A stretch of DNA of 64,000 nucleotides from Sequoia sempervirens (GCA_007258455.2 VDFB02252616.1:118188128-118252127), one strand, 5' to 3'. Counted from the stretch's first letter, positions 35,281-49,261 are shown. Translations and numbers: made by a program. The notes: generated from the letters alone by a model not told the origin.

Positions 35281-36138
35281 ACAGTTGCATAAAGTGGCTT
35301 TCCACAGTCACCAGCTCTCGAAACCTAAGATATTCTATACCAAATTGATTTAAATACATTACTTCAAATGTGAAAAAGGAGATTTCGAAAACTTTTACAA
35401 ATAGCAAGAGAACAACCACAAACCCTAACTTTCACTTGGAAAACCTCAAAACATTGAGAACACTTAGTGAACAACTACTTAAAACCTTCAAAAACCATTG
35501 TGATTTTCAACAACCATCATTGCAGTAGGCACAAGGAGATACAAAGGCACCGGGTTTTCTACTTGTGCAGATCCACTGACCCATCTTTGATCACGCGGTC
35601 TTCCAGCAGAACAAGCAAACTACCCGCGGTTGGTTTTCCACTTTATAATGACTTGATTCGGCGAGAATGCATTCGGTGAGTATGTTTGATTGAAACCTGA
35701 ATCCGAAGCAAAGTAGGCACCATGTAAATGCGCCCGTGGGTTTTGGCCGAAACATACTTTCGGCCGATGAAGTCACGATAGGAATCCGTTAATTAGCCAA
35801 AAAGAGGTGACATAGGTTTGTACTTTACCCAATTTCATAAAAGACAAATACTAAAAATAAATTTAAAACTAAAATAAAATAAGCTCAATGAAAAGCCAAA
35901 ATATATCAAAATTCAAAAATTAATTAACATAATAATTTTAAAAATTAATAACAAATAATAAACTTATCAAGTTAAAGAAACAGATTAAATATATAAAATA
36001 AAATATTTTAAATTTATTCTGAATATAAATATTAATAAATACCCAAAATATAATTAATTTATTTAATGTGTATAGAATTTAATATTAATGTATATATTAT
36101 TAAATAAAAGTTAAATTTCAAAGAGTAAAGTGTATTTC
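35281..36138. other. Unassigned region with promoter- or leader-like sequence
   Basis: 35390-35830 is less AT-rich and resembles a plant 5' leader on the minus strand (GTTAGGGTTTGTGG at about 35413-35426 read in reverse). It contains repeated CGGCCGA/CGGCGAG motifs and ends with GTGACATAGGTTTGTACTTT at 35807, the partner of the inverted segment at 19227-19255. The equivalent in the right copy (about 51840-52714) is clearly diverged. No coding frame is credible. Confidence 0.45.
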
Positions 36139-37863
36139 CAAATAAAATATTAAAAATAAAAATAAACTATATTAAAATTGTTAAAAGTAAAATTATAATT
36201 TTTATATTAAAATTACAAGTAAGACCAAACTTTAAAAGTAAAAAATAAAATGAAACCTATTTAAAAGATAAAAAGTCAATTCATAATTAATGATTTATTA
36301 TTATTAATATTATTATTTAAAAAATATGTAAAAAAACTTATTATTATTTATCTAAAAATCTAAGTTTAAAATTTTTAAAAGAAAAAAATAATTCTTATCC
36401 TTTGTTTTCTTGATTTAAAGCCAAGACTAGATAAGAATTTAGTTTTTTAATTATATATATATTATATTTTAAAAAAATCGATGGTTGATATCATTTTAAT
36501 AGTCTTGCATCCTTCTCTACAATTTTCAACCATTGATTTTAAAAAGAAGGTCATTCACTTCATATGAGGAACACCTTCAGTGTAATTAAATATTCCCTCA
36601 AGAAATAATGCATATTCTTGTGCTTGATTTTAACATTTATCATAAACAATGAACTTTACCACCTTTAATCTTATTGATATTGTGTAGTTATTTGATTTCA
36701 TTATCGTATTAATAGCCATGAGTAATTCATCTTCTAGGCTTTTGGACATAATCATTATGGGTGGAACACATTAAGTTTAATTTAGGATAATATGTGCAAA
36801 TAGACAACATATTAACTTGATTATACTTGGTTGAGGGGAAAGTTCTTTTATTCTATATATACCTTTGGTTTTGGTAAAATAAATTCATTGGTAAATTTAA
36901 TTTTGTAAGGACTTTTGGTGAACACTATTGCAAAAAATTAAGACAATTTATTTTTCTTGTAATTGATTTAGGTAATGTACTTTCCTATGTTTAGAATTTT
37001 TTGTTCAAGTCTTAGGATATTATGTAAGAGTTAACTCATAAATTATATAATAATTTGTATTTATATAATATTTTATTTTCAAAAATTAATATAGATATAT
37101 AATTTTGTTAATTAACTTTGAGTCTTAAGGTAGGACAATGCCATCTCTCATTACGATTAAAATACTATTCTTTTTGGATAACTTTTAGGGTTGAATAATT
37201 TTTTCCAATGATTTTATTTAGGTTATTGATGTTTATCATTTGACAACCAATCTAACAATTTTATAAGACTTCCTCATTTGTTGAAAATATATCAACTTAA
37301 ATTTTGTAATGCAGATACATTGTCATTACTTCGTATTGTCTAGAATAAATAGATTGTCTTCAAGTAGGAAGTAGGGAGTCATACCTAAATTAAATTGTAC
37401 CTACCTCTTCCTTGTAATATGTGATCATTAAAGGTGCAAGGTATTCCTTAAAGCATACCTTACCTACTAATAATATTATTGCTGTGATTTTCAATCACAA
37501 TAATATTATCATTGGTTAAGATTATAGATCAAGTGAATGATATTAATATTAACATTATGAGTAATATTAAGTTGATAGTGTTTAAATAAGTAGTAGTTGA
37601 GAAATTTAGTTTCAAGAATAATATTTATAAATGCATTAGTAAATAGTAAGTGGTAGAGTTATAGTCGATAGAACTATTAGAGATAATAAGTATATATAAA
37701 TTACCCCATGAATAATGATGTTATCGCTACTAGAAGTAGAATTGGAATGGGTAAAGTTAGAAAACATATCTAACTAATGTTATTACTTAGAGTAAAATTG
37801 GTGACATTATCTTTAATAATAAAAGCAAGGGTAGCATTAAATATAAATATTGAGAGAGGTATT
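36139..37863. other. AT-rich DNA, no gene
   Basis: Long A/T runs and repeated ATATTAA motifs; nothing coding. No difference was seen from 52715-54439. Confidence 0.6.
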
Positions 37864-37881
37864 AACATTAAATTGGGTGTT

Positions 37882-38196
37882 GCAGCCTATCATGGCTTGA
37901 AGTTGGCACAAGTGAAAGGTTACAAGAAAGTGTGGCTTGAGGAGAATTCTCTCAATATTATTAATAATCTGAAGAATTGTGTTGCCCCTTCATGGGCTAT
38001 TGAATCTTTGATTATGGATGCTATTGATATTCTTAAATCCTTCGATGAGTATTATATTTCTCATATTTTGAGAGAAGGAAATGGATTAGTTGATGTTTTC
38101 GCTAATCTTGGTGTTAGGGGTATTAGGGAATGGGGTGTAAATGACCCCCTCCCTATGGAGGCTATTGCTTGTATTAATCATGATTTCCAAAATTGA
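37882..38196 (+). pseudogene. RNase H domain remnant of a plant LINE (left copy)
   Basis: Reads YHGLKLAQVKGYKKVWLEE, then NSLNIINNLK and HILREGNGLVDVFANLGV, ending at TGA 38194. This is the C-terminal two thirds of the plant RVT_3 type RNase H found at the end of L1-type ORF2 proteins. The Asp expected before Ser in the EGDS position is Asn (LEENS), so the catalytic site is damaged; the later Asp (LVD) remains. The N-terminal part is missing because the element is 5' truncated. The upstream open frame (37777-37881) is flanking DNA. Confidence 0.72.
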
Positions 38197-38467
38197 TAAC
38201 TTGGTTGATGACATTTTAAGGCTCGGGGCGTGCATGACTATCTTCACGTGGAAGGTTATTATGTGGAGTGATGGTAAGCTAGATATGGATCGAGTTGATG
38301 GTACCCTGTTTGATATCTGTACGGGATGAAACTCTAGGCTCATTATTTTCCCCTGCCATAATTTCGTTGTCACATGAATTGTGGGAATTCTTTGCATCTC
38401 CTTCTTGAGGTTTCTCCTCATTACTTTCAAGGTTCTCAAGCTTCTCGCCTCTGTAAATTCCGATGCC

Positions 38468-39693
38468 ATGGGTGGTGATAGGAATCACGTGGAGCCTTTC
38501 TCTTGTGATGTTATTAAGAAAAAGGAGGAGGTGTGGTGTTTTTTAGAGAAAGGTGGGATGAATCCATATCTGAAAAAGTTGCATAGAAACAACCCGCAGG
38601 TGACAACTTTGTTTGCTAAAGCATGGAACAACAAGGTTTTAAAATTTGGAGGAACGAAATTTGATGTGAATGAGGATTTTATAGCCAATATCACTGGGTT
38701 TTCTACGGAAGGCAAGAAATTTTTCAGAGACAAGAAGGAATCGCAGGCATCCATGCAAATCTTTTTCAAAGGGAATGAAGCTCAAGACCTTAAGACATCG
38801 AAGAGTGGTGGGTACCAGTGAGGCTCACTCAAGGTGCTATGGGGGGATGTGGCTAAGGAACTCATGAGGTATATTACCCTTAAAGGTTGTTTCTTTGTCG
38901 TAAATTCTTACCATTTTTTCATGCTTAATCATTTCCATCATAAAAAGAGAATTTCCTTTCCTTATTATCTCTTGGCGTCGTTGGATTCTAGTCTGAAGGA
39001 CCAAAAAAGTAACCCCAAAAATCCAGTGTTGCATGTGGGGATTATTCTTTTAATTTCTGACTATGCTAAATATTTTGAGGAGTCTAAACTAATTGCTACT
39101 CCTAAGGGTAAGCAACAAAAGTCGGTTGTGGAGTATGAAACAGTTTCTAAAGAGGAGTCGGTTAGCAAGAAAGGGAAAAAAGGAAAACTTGTCTTGGAAG
39201 AGGATTCGAGGTCTGAGGAGGACGTGGACTATGTCCCAGATTGTCTTGCTTCCATGGAGGCGGTTTCACAACCCCTTGAAGTGAGTAAGCCTAAGAAAGG
39301 GGTGTCAAGCCCTAATAAGGGTTATGAGACCTGCAATGAGAATATTGCCATTAAAAAGCCAAGTAGATGTCTGAAGAATAAGATTGAAATGGTTGGTGAG
39401 GTGTCTTCATGGTGCCCTATTTTGGGGAAAAAACATAAGAAGGATCCGAAGGAAAGAAGTAACAAGAAACTAGTTGTTAGGTCTGTAAGCCAATTGCTTG
39501 AGATACAAGATAATTCTCCCCTTAAGATAGTTGGTGGGAAGGGCATTATGGATTCTACGGGTGTGGATTTGGACTCGCAAAAGAGAAGGAAGTCTATTGT
39601 TGAGGATATTGTAGACTCTATTCAAGAAATCAAAATGTCGGTTGCTACTGGTAAGGGTAAGGACGTATTTGCTAGTCAAGACAAGGTAAGCTC
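38468..39693 (+). pseudogene. Uncharacterised 3'-ORF protein of the LINE-like element (left copy, incomplete)
   Basis: From ATG 38468 (MGGDRNHVEP) to the gap, with one in-frame TGA at 38819 (probably CGA to TGA). An N-terminal globular domain shares FLEKGG, GKKFFRD, FFKGNE and LNHFHHKKRISFPYYLL with the ORF at 57833. It is followed by a Lys/Glu/Ser-rich low-complexity region with LGKKHKKD. It differs from the right copy only in the last 285 bases (about 15 substitutions). Confidence 0.7.
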
Positions 39694-39793
39694 NNNNNNN
39701 NNNNNNNNNNNNNNNNNNNNNNNNNNNNNNNNNNNNNNNNNNNNNNNNNNNNNNNNNNNNNNNNNNNNNNNNNNNNNNNNNNNNNNNNNNNNN
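39694..39793. other. Assembly gap, 100 N
   Basis: Exactly 100 unknown bases, the usual placeholder for a join of unknown size. It falls exactly between the two copies of the 16.4-kb repeat. Confidence 0.99.
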
Positions 39794-42085
39794 ACTCAAA
39801 GTGAGGTTTTTGAAACATTCAAGATACAACTCAAAGTGAGTTTTTTGAAGCATTCAAGCAAGAATTTTCAGATGTGAAGATTTGTCAAAGGATGTTTGAG
39901 AGACTATGACCAAGTTTTGTACATATAAATAAGATACATGAGACTTGTTGTCGAAATCATGTTGAATTTGATCTACACCTTCAGACATATAGAAAAATGG
40001 CAATAATCAATCCAAAAATAGTCATCCCTGGAAGTACAACACAATTTGTGAAGTCTCTTCTATGCAAAAAAAAAAGATTCAAATGAATTGAAAGTGCAGT
40101 GTATAAAAAATATATGTAATGAATGTGGAAATTTGAAGAATCTTTTATAGGTTGACAATATTGATCATTCAATGCAAGTTATGTGGAAGAGATTTGAATA
40201 TGAGAAATACTCAACAAAGTTAGGAGTTGAGACTAGAAAAATTGTTCTCAAAGAGAGTGAGTTGTCTTACAATGAGTTTATGAACAAATTTTGCAATATC
40301 ATATATCCACATATTCAATATTGTCATGGTGCTAGATGACAAGCTAAGCAATTTCGTGACTCAAAGAATTGCTTTCCAGGGGGTTGTATTCTCTCTATTG
40401 TTGACTTCTTTGAGAACTATACATTTAGTCCTCAAAGTGAGATCCAAAGCCAATATTATCATTCAGAGCAAGTTGCAATATTTGTACAAGTTTGTTATAG
40501 GCATGCCGAAGAACATCTGGATGGTCTACAAAGTAGCAAAGATGAATGAATTATCATCAAAGAGGTTCACTTTTATATCAGTGATGATATAGGTCATGAT
40601 AGAAGCTATGTAGCCCATTGTTTTGCAATGTTTTTTGAAGACCTGAGATGACGTCAAATAGATGCTTCACAACACTGGATATGGTCTGATGGATGTGCTG
40701 GTAAGTGTTGATTTTTTTTTTTGAAATTATATGTTTATTTGTTTACTTAACTTGTTCAAACTTAATTAGTTGTACACATATAGTTTATTTTTACTATCTT
40801 GGTTTTAAATGAAATTGGTTGTAATGTCATAGGACAATTTAAGTCTGCAAAAGCTTTTAATTGGTTAAGCCAACAACATATTAGATGCGACATAAATCTT
40901 TTGTGGAATTTCTATGAGAGTGGACATGGAAAAGGAGAGCATGATGGAGCTAGAGCATGTGTGAAGTGCACCAACACCAGGTAACACCATATGGATTTTT
41001 AGAAAAAATCTAATTATGTTTTTTGAGATCCGTCTTTTCCTTTCAACTACAAAACTTCTTAACTTGACATTTCACCAACATGAACTTGTAGGTAATGCCA
41101 TAAGGAATGCACATGAAATTGTTGAATGGTGCAAAATTCATTTTGTTTCCCATGACTCAATATACAACACATGATATTTTTGGGAAGTTAAAGGTACATA
41201 AATGAATTTTTTTTATGAATTTCAATGTGTACATGAATTGAATTTTAAATTTTATACACTTTTTAATTGGATACATTTGAAATTTACAGATATTGATCGA
41301 TCAACTCTTACTAATTGTCAAACAATTAGTGGTATTAGAAGTTTGCATCAAATCATGATAGTAGGACATAGTAGGCCTCTAGTAATTCAAGTGAGAGAAA
41401 AATCATGTTTTTGTGTTGATTGCATTGAGATCAATGCAAATACTCTACAATGTGAGAATATTAGAGATGGGTATGTTTCACAATGGGAAACAAAACAATT
41501 AGTGGACACATCGAACCCTTTTAAAGATAATGACATTGTAGATATCTATGATCCTCTGTATTCAGCTGATTACGAACGTGTATCAGATTTAGTTGTTACA
41601 GGTAAATTTTAAATTTTAAAATTGAATTTTATTTCTAACAATTGATAATTTATATTCTACCTAAGTTGAGCATGGTTTACTACATGGTGTGTACAAGGAG
41701 ATATTTTTGTTGTTCTTGCAGATCCTGACAATGCAGAAGGTGTAGATTACTATCTACTAAGATGTACGCAACCAAAATGCAAATTGTCAGAATCAATGAC
41801 AGATGGTATGGACAAGAGTATCCTACTGGATCAGTGGTTGTTGAAGGCACATACTATCAACAAACAAAGATAGATACAAATGGCATTACATTTATTGATT
41901 ATATGCCAGGCCAAAAGGTTTTACATTATAGTCATTTAGTTATAGCAACAAGATTGAATCTTGAAACTTTACCAAAAAGAGGGTGTGCCAAACAAAGGTG
42001 GAGGTTTCCTATTGAAGACCATGAAAATATTTTAGAGATAATAAAAGATAGAGAGGATCTAGATTATATGTACCAAGAACTTTAA
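39794..42085 (+). pseudogene. Transposase-like protein, 5'-truncated (right copy)
   Basis: Exon 1 remainder to 40700, exon 2 40833-40980, exon 3 41092-41193, exon 4 41290-41601, exon 5 41722-42085. Compared with the left copy it keeps the intron 1 acceptor (CATAG at 40828-40832) and the Arg codon in exon 4. It has extra stops in exon 1 (TGA near 39907, TAG near 40147, TGA near 40337), a deletion at the end of exon 2 and a one-base deletion near 41806. Same domains as the left copy from VFETFKQEF onward; the N-terminal part lies beyond the gap or does not exist. Confidence 0.7.
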
Positions 42086-44657
42086 GATATTTTTGTACAT
42101 ATATATTTTCTATGACAATACATACATGTAACATTTGGGGATGAGTTCCCCCATTTGTGACCTCACCGGTTCATAGCTCCGGGTCAAAAGCGTTTACCCC
42201 TTGAATAAAAATAAAACATTTGGACCTAAATTTGAATTTTATTTTATTTTATGTTGAATTCAAATAATTTCAATCAATAGTAGCCCATGAAGCTTTCTTT
42301 TTTGTGATCTTATTTTCCTATAAAGCTTTCTTAAAATGTATATTAAAGAGTCCATTTTATTTCTCCCGCATTCTTACATCATATAGGCTTCAAGTTTTAG
42401 GAGACATTTCATGATAGTCTATAGATTTTAATTATGGTTGTACTTCTAGAATCTAATATTTTAGTGCTATAAATATTTAACTAAATCTATGTATGTAGGA
42501 CATAAAATGGTGGTTATTATTTGGGAGCTTACATCTTTTCTATCATAATCTATTGTATTTTAATCCTGCTATATGTTTTTAAAATTTTAGGTGTTTTGTG
42601 GTTAGCTTAGGATGGTGAGATTTAACAAATGTTAAGTACATACATAGTTTAAATTTCATTAATTTTATTAAATTTCAACACATTATGCATATTCCAAAAC
42701 TTCATTGAAAATTTCTATAAAATTACAATCCAATTATGTTTGCACACAAAATTATTCAAATTATTCAAATTAACTCTAAAATCCATTTTGCTATGAGAAT
42801 TTAACTTTATTTTGCTTATGAAACACACAATCTCACCTATATATTTATTCTTCAATGTTTTTGATCCTTTCTCACCTAGATGTGATCTAATCTTTGATGT
42901 CAAAACATCAAGGCATATCAACTAATTCATTTATATGATCAAAAGTCATGGAATCTAGTTAGATTAAGTAGTACCATGAACGTGCAACACATCAGATAGT
43001 GTCTTCATTGTTCCATCACTAAAAATTAGTGTCTTAATTGTGGAAAATAACTATTTTGAATGTGAAAGGAGTAAAAAATTTTAATTAGAGGTTAGGGATT
43101 TTTGAGACAAAAGGAAACACAAAGTCATTTTTGAAACACTTGTTCATTTTCCCTATTTCTCTCTTCCCTCTCCTCCATGGTGTGAGCTATTATTTTGCAA
43201 AATTATTGTTTACAAATTTCTTGTGGATTAGGATATTTAGGTTGGATCTAAAAGAGGGTTGCCAAAGGATTGTGTGCATTACATTCAAGAAGGATAATCT
43301 TTGTTGTTGAGGGTTTTGATTTGTGAATGTATTATTCTATTTTGATTTATACAAACATGCTTAGATAGTTTTCATATTAAATTTCATCCTTCACCTAAGG
43401 AGATTGTATGTCTTTTCATTTGTAGTATGCTAAGTTTGAATCAAGATCTATATTTTTACTTGTGAAATTTATATTTGTAAGTTTTTAGATTTGGAAAATT
43501 ACATTTTATGCTAGATCTATGGAATTTTTTTGCTAAATCATTACCATTTGAAACTTGAGTAATCTCCTAATTTGAGTTCTCAAAAGGGTATATTCCATTT
43601 TAGTTTTTTATTTATTTTTAACATTGAAAAATTTCCAAAATTCATTAATGATGTTTTTGGGAAGTTTGTATGGTTTTTTTTTTAAATATCAAAATTGAGT
43701 TGTAGACCATATTAAACCTTTTTGTTTTGTAGGATGAAAATTCTCCTTATGAAAATGCATTTATCTATCTTTTGGATATGAATGTCTATGTTTTTTACCT
43801 CAATTTATGTGTCACAATATTTTAATCACTTTGGACCTTTTGGTGTTAGGATTTAACTCTAGAGTTAGGAGTAGAGTGAACTTTTATTTCCATTCAAATT
43901 TGAATGGTAAACTAGAGGAGCTTGAGAATGGATAAAATATAAAAATATAATTTAAAATGAGATCAAATAAACATAAACATAATTAAGACTCAAGACATTA
44001 TCATGATATATTCACATGTTTATATCCAATGTGTGTACATAACTATATTCACATGATTATTGGTTGTCCTTTCCATTTTAATTGTATGTTATTGATTTTT
44101 ATTTTCATTTTCACTATTTGATTATTGGTGTTTATCACCATTTCAAATGTTTTAATTAGTAGTTATCATAATTTACTTTGTATGTTATTAGCAATTATCA
44201 ACATTTACTTTGTGTGAAGATATTAGTGGCTAACACAAAATGTTACTATTGGATGCCTCATGTATGATATGAAATTAGTATGTTTGATTATTCAACCACT
44301 TTGTTTTTTGTGAGTGTTGTTGGACTACCTAATCAATATGCTCCTAGTAAAAAGGGGTGGGACTTATGGTCACACATTATTGGGTGATGTTGATCATTAT
44401 TAGGTCCATGTGGATTCTTTCATATGTTCATTGGGGTGTGTGGAATTATCTTGTTTTATCTTGTTGTATATTTATATTTCTATTTTCTTGGAAAAGTTGT
44501 AAAGATGGATCTTGTAATCCTTTATTAGCTTCAAGAATTTATATTTCCATAATAAGATGAACCATAATGTGAAACCATAATGTCAAAGGTATATAATGTG
44601 AAGATCATCATCTAAGAACCATAATGTGACAAATCACAATATAAAATGTATAACAAA
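42086..44657. other. AT-rich spacer (right copy)
   Basis: Counterpart of 25695-28264, with scattered single-base differences up to about 43788 and none seen beyond. No gene. Confidence 0.6.
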
Positions 44658-46353
44658 TCATGTATCTGGATGTAAAATAAATGAAAGTGGATGATGCCTA
44701 CTATGACTATGGATCGATCTCTCTCCTGATCCCTGTCTGGATCCATGTCCCGATTCTTTGGATCTGTGACATGATGCCTCTCTCGATCCTCATCTTGATC
44801 CATGTCCTGATCTATCTCCCTGCAAAAGAAAGTACATTAATTAATTTAATGTACACATGTGTAAATGCATTAAAGTCATCTTAAAGTTATGTACTTTCAA
44901 TGTTTGGATGTATTAAGTACTTTAACTATTATAAATGTGTACCTCAGATGCACCATGCATAGGATTGTCTGCATGTTCCAAATCTCCAAAGCCTGACAAA
45001 CCCTCGTTTTGCTACAAATTTAAAAATACCAAATTTCAATCAAGAGTGAGAAATACTTTAAAGTCAATTTTATTTTATATATGTATGTGAATTTTTAGAA
45101 TGCAAAATATATCTGATTATTTGAAAGTACCTGCGTCTCACCCTGGAGCACTCTACCAATGTCACTAATGTCACGAGAATGCATAGTCAAATCAGGGACA
45201 CCTATATCAGGTAGAGGACCAGTGCTAAAGAGAAGTGAGCTATATGTGCCATGTACATCGTGTGTAGTAACCTCAGGGGTTGTAGGTTGGTCTCGAATAT
45301 GTACATCTTGTGAAGCCGCCTCACCGTGACCCAACTGTCTACCAAAATGTTGTCTAATATGAGCTGCTACACCATCTAAAGGAATCCCATACTCATCATT
45401 GATAAATTGGTATGATGATAGTAAATCAGCAATGTAAACCAAAGCAACATTACGTATAGTGGCTTCACTCATCTAGGCCACATCTAATGGTGATGGTAGC
45501 TCTGCTCAAATGTAGGGATCATAATTGGCAGATGTAGCCTCAGTAGGAGGAAGGCTAATCCTCAGATGTAATAAGTATTTTCCTACATGATCAAATGACA
45601 TTTGATCCACCTGAGTAGCAATCACGACAATACTGTCAAAAGGGTCAGTTCAGGTAGGTGTTGCTGCTACACCTCTTGCTACTGCTAGTTCCAAACGTTT
45701 TGGAAGAACCAAAAGGTTTGGACCAACTAATTCCCTCTTGTTGATGGGCGGTGGAAAATCTGCATGCCTGAATTGAGGTTTGTTATCAAACCTCCCTTTT
45801 CCATTTCCAACATGTGCATGAATAGATGTGTAGTCCACTTCTAACCCTAAATGAAGCTCAACATATAGTTGTTTGCAAAAATAAAGTGGCAACTCATCAT
45901 TATGAGGCCATCTGTGATGGGCTACCAACCATCTGGGATATATAAAGGAGCAATAAGCTCATCTGTACATTTAGTAACAACATATCCTCTAACTTTCTTT
46001 TCTCCCATATAATGAGGGAACATGTTTTGCACATTATGTTACGAAACTCTACTAGTAATAGAATCAATTTTCTTCGTGCCAACAACACTGCTGGAAAGGG
46101 ACCTGTAAAACTCCTTTGTGTTGACCTCATCATAAGGATTATAAGATCGAATCGTGTGAATCATACGATGGATCTCCTATTGAATGCTAACTAATATATC
46201 TCTATTAGGGAGATTAGGGGAGTTAAGTATTGTTTGGTCCAAACATCTCAAAGCATTCTCTAATCTCCTAATGCTACCATTATATAAATTAGGCCTAGCC
46301 TTAGATTGCTACTGAGACTGAGCAGAATGATGTGATCCTTGATCATCAGCCAT
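44658..46353 (-). pseudogene. Unrecognised three-exon gene with a Ser/Arg/His-rich tail (right copy)
   Basis: Exon 1 46353-45131, exon 2 45011-44943, exon 3 44819-44658. I saw no base difference from 28265-29960, including all the stop codons and the frameshift. The same defects in both copies mean the gene was dead before the copies separated, or that the copies are the same locus. Confidence 0.55.
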
Positions 46354-46553
46354 ATCTATATAAATATGTAAAGATTTGCAAATTTAATTAAAACAAAAAA
46401 ATTACAAATATGTACTAATTTTATTTATCTAATTTAGTAAAATATGCAATAACCAAATGTTTTCTAGTAAGATGCTCCATAGGAAATACATGAGAAATGA
46501 GTGGTTTGAATATCATGAAGTAATTTAATAAGAACAATTTTAAGTTCATTCAA

Positions 46554-46825
46554 CTATCTATGAAAAAGAGGGAGAAAGGGAGAAAGTAGGACTATAAAAA
46601 AATTCCTATAAAAGAAGTACTAAAATACCCTAATGAAACATTCACATGTAAAAGTAACAAGCATATAAATACATAAACCTTGAATGAAACTATCTATGAA
46701 AAAGAGGGAGAAAGGGAGAAAGTAGGAATATAAAAAAAATTCCTATAAAAGTACTAAAATATCCTAATGAAACATTCACATGTAAAAGTAACAAGTAAGC
46801 ATATAAATACATAAATCTTGAATGA
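46554..46825 (+). repeat. Tandem duplication, unit 136 bases (right copy)
   Basis: Same as 30161-30432. Confidence 0.88.
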
Positions 46826-46932
46826 ACTTCTACACTATAATTATGTGTGGTGCAATTCTACTTCATGTTAGAGAAGGAGATATTCTATTATGATTGAGGT
46901 CTTAAAATTGTTTATCCTTTTGTCATTACACA

Positions 46933-49261
46933 CATCTAGGCCTTTTTGGATGTCTCACTAAGTGAATGTATAATACCATTCTTGGTGATGGTGTACATTC
47001 GATACAATAAATGATCAATCAAATACAAAAGAATATTAAATAACAATAAATGATCGATCAAATACTTTATTGAAATAATCTTGGAAGGCTATTAATTGGA
47101 TTTATGTGAATGGATAAGTGAAACTAGTTATAGTAGAAATTTTGGTGCCTACAATGTATTTTAGGATATGACTTAAACAACTCTATAATTTCATTTAAAT
47201 GCATGATTTTATAAACATATTTAGGTGGTGCATTTAAATGAAATTATACAGTCAAACTTTCTTACATTAAGTTGTAAGTCATATATCCTAAAATACATTG
47301 TGCTAGGCACCAAAATTTGTACTATAACTAATTTCACTTATCCATTCACATAACTCCAATTACTAAGGATAAGTGAAACTATTTATATAGTAGAAATTTG
47401 GGTGCCTACGATGTATTTTAGGATATGACTTACAACTAGATCTATAATTTCATTTAAATGCATGATTTTATGAATATATTTAAGTGGTGTGCATTTAAAT
47501 GAAATTATAGTCATACTCTTACATTAAGTTGTAATTCATATCCTAATTTATACATTGCGCTAGGCACCAAAATTCTAGTATAACTAGTTTCACTTATCCA
47601 TTGACATAAACTCCAATTACTACCCTTCCAAGATTATTTGAATAAAGTATTTGACTGATCAATTATTGTAATGAATGTACATCATCACCAAGCATGACCT
47701 ATTAGACATTCACTTGGTGTTCGGGCATCCAAAAAGGCAATTATAACCCTTCCAAATTATTTCAATAAATTGTTATTTAATATTCTTCTATATTTGATTA
47801 GCATTTTGCATGTTCAATGAATTGACTACGTTTGAAGGTTGATATGTCAAAGAATGAGTCTACAAATACATTTTGAACCCAGGTTTTCCTACATTCAATA
47901 CATTAAATGATCAATCAAATACAAAAGAATATTAAATAATAGTTTATTAAAATAATTTGGAAAGGTAATAATTGGCCCTTTTTGCCATTCTCAATGATGG
48001 TATACATTGAATACAATAAATTATCAATCAAATACTTTATTGAAATAATCTTGAAAGGGCGTATTAATTGGAGTTATGTGAATAGATAAGTGAAACTAGT
48101 TATAGTAGAAATGTATTTTATGATATGGCTTACAACTTAATGTAAGAGTATGACTATAATTTCATTTAAATGCACCACTTAAATATATTCATAAAATCAT
48201 GCATTTAAATGAAATATCTAGTTGTAAGTCATATCCTAGAAAATACATTGTAGGCACCAAAATCTCTACTATACCTAGTTTCATTTATCCATGCATATAA
48301 ACTCCAACTACTACCCTTCCAAGATTATTTCATTAAAGTATTTGATTGATCAATTATTGCATTGAATGTACACCATCACCAAGCATGACCTATTAAACAT
48401 TCTCTTTGTGTGAGGCATCCAAACAGGCCAATTATTACCCTTCCAAATTATTTCAATAAATTGTTAATCAATATTATTCTATATTTCATTGGTATTTTGC
48501 ATGTTCAAGTGAATTGACTACGTTCAAAGGCTGATAGGTCAAAGAGTGAGTTTACAAAATTACATTTCAAGAACCCAAATTTTCCTACATTCAATACAAT
48601 AAATGATCAATCAAATACAAAAGAATATTAAATAACAGTTTATTAAAATAATGTGGAAGGGTAATAATTGGCCCTTTTCATCGTTCTCCATGATGGTATA
48701 CATTGAATACAATAAATGATCAATCAAATACTTTATTGAAATAATATTCTAAGGGTATTAATTTGAGTTATGTGAATAGATAGGTGAAACTAGTTATAGT
48801 AGAAATTTTTTTTCCTAACATAATGTATTTTAGGATATGACTTACAACTTTATAACTATAATTTCATTTAAATGTTTAAATGCACCACTTAAATATATTC
48901 ATAAAATCATACATTTAAATAAAATTATATCTAATTGTAAGTCATATCCTAACATAAATTGTAGGCACCAAAATTTCTACTATAAGTTCTAGTTTCACTT
49001 ATCCATTTACATAAAGTTTCAATTTAATAACTCCAAATACTAGATACCTTAAAGTAATTGGAGTTATGTGAATGGATATATGAAAAATTAGTTATAATAA
49101 AAAATTTGTTGCCTAACTCAATGTATCTTAAGATGACTTACAACTCTATAATTTCATAATGCATAAAATTATAGAATTGTAAGTCATATCCATAATTTCT
49201 ACTAGTCCCACATCCTAAAATACATTGAATAGACACCAAAATTTCTACTATAACTAGCTTA
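46933..49261. repeat. Array of nested palindromic (MITE-like) repeats, right copy
   Basis: Same five-unit arrangement as 30541-32880 with scattered substitutions and a small deletion near 48113. The end of the last unit is followed by a 23-base insertion containing GGAAAGAAAAGAGG. Confidence 0.87.

Larger units (their letters stand above)
23414..39693 (+). repeat. Left copy of the 16.4-kb direct duplication
   Basis: Collinear with 39794-56269: offset 16393 at 27396-30606 and 16576 at 36139-39408, the change being due to insertions in the right copy. It contains the transposase-like gene (from its middle), the convergent gene, the palindromic array and the first part of the LINE-like element. 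It ends at the sequence gap. Confidence 0.96.
37864..39693 (+). mobile_element. 5'-truncated LINE-like element with an ORF downstream of RNase H (left copy, cut by the gap)
   Basis: Begins after AACATTAAATTGGGTGTT (37864-37881). Contains an RNase H remnant, a 270-base spacer and the start of the long downstream ORF. It is truncated by the N run at 39694. The complete counterpart is at 54440-57427. Confidence 0.75.

Noticed and set aside
37777..37881. ATG 37777 as the true start of the RNase H frame
   Set aside because: The first 35 codons lie in the AT-rich flank left of the 18-base target repeat and have no RNase H character; the frame is open there by chance.
38086..38488. Minus-strand frames of 69-127 codons over the LINE spacer
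   Set aside because: They are antisense to the RNase H tail and the downstream ORF and show no independent protein features.
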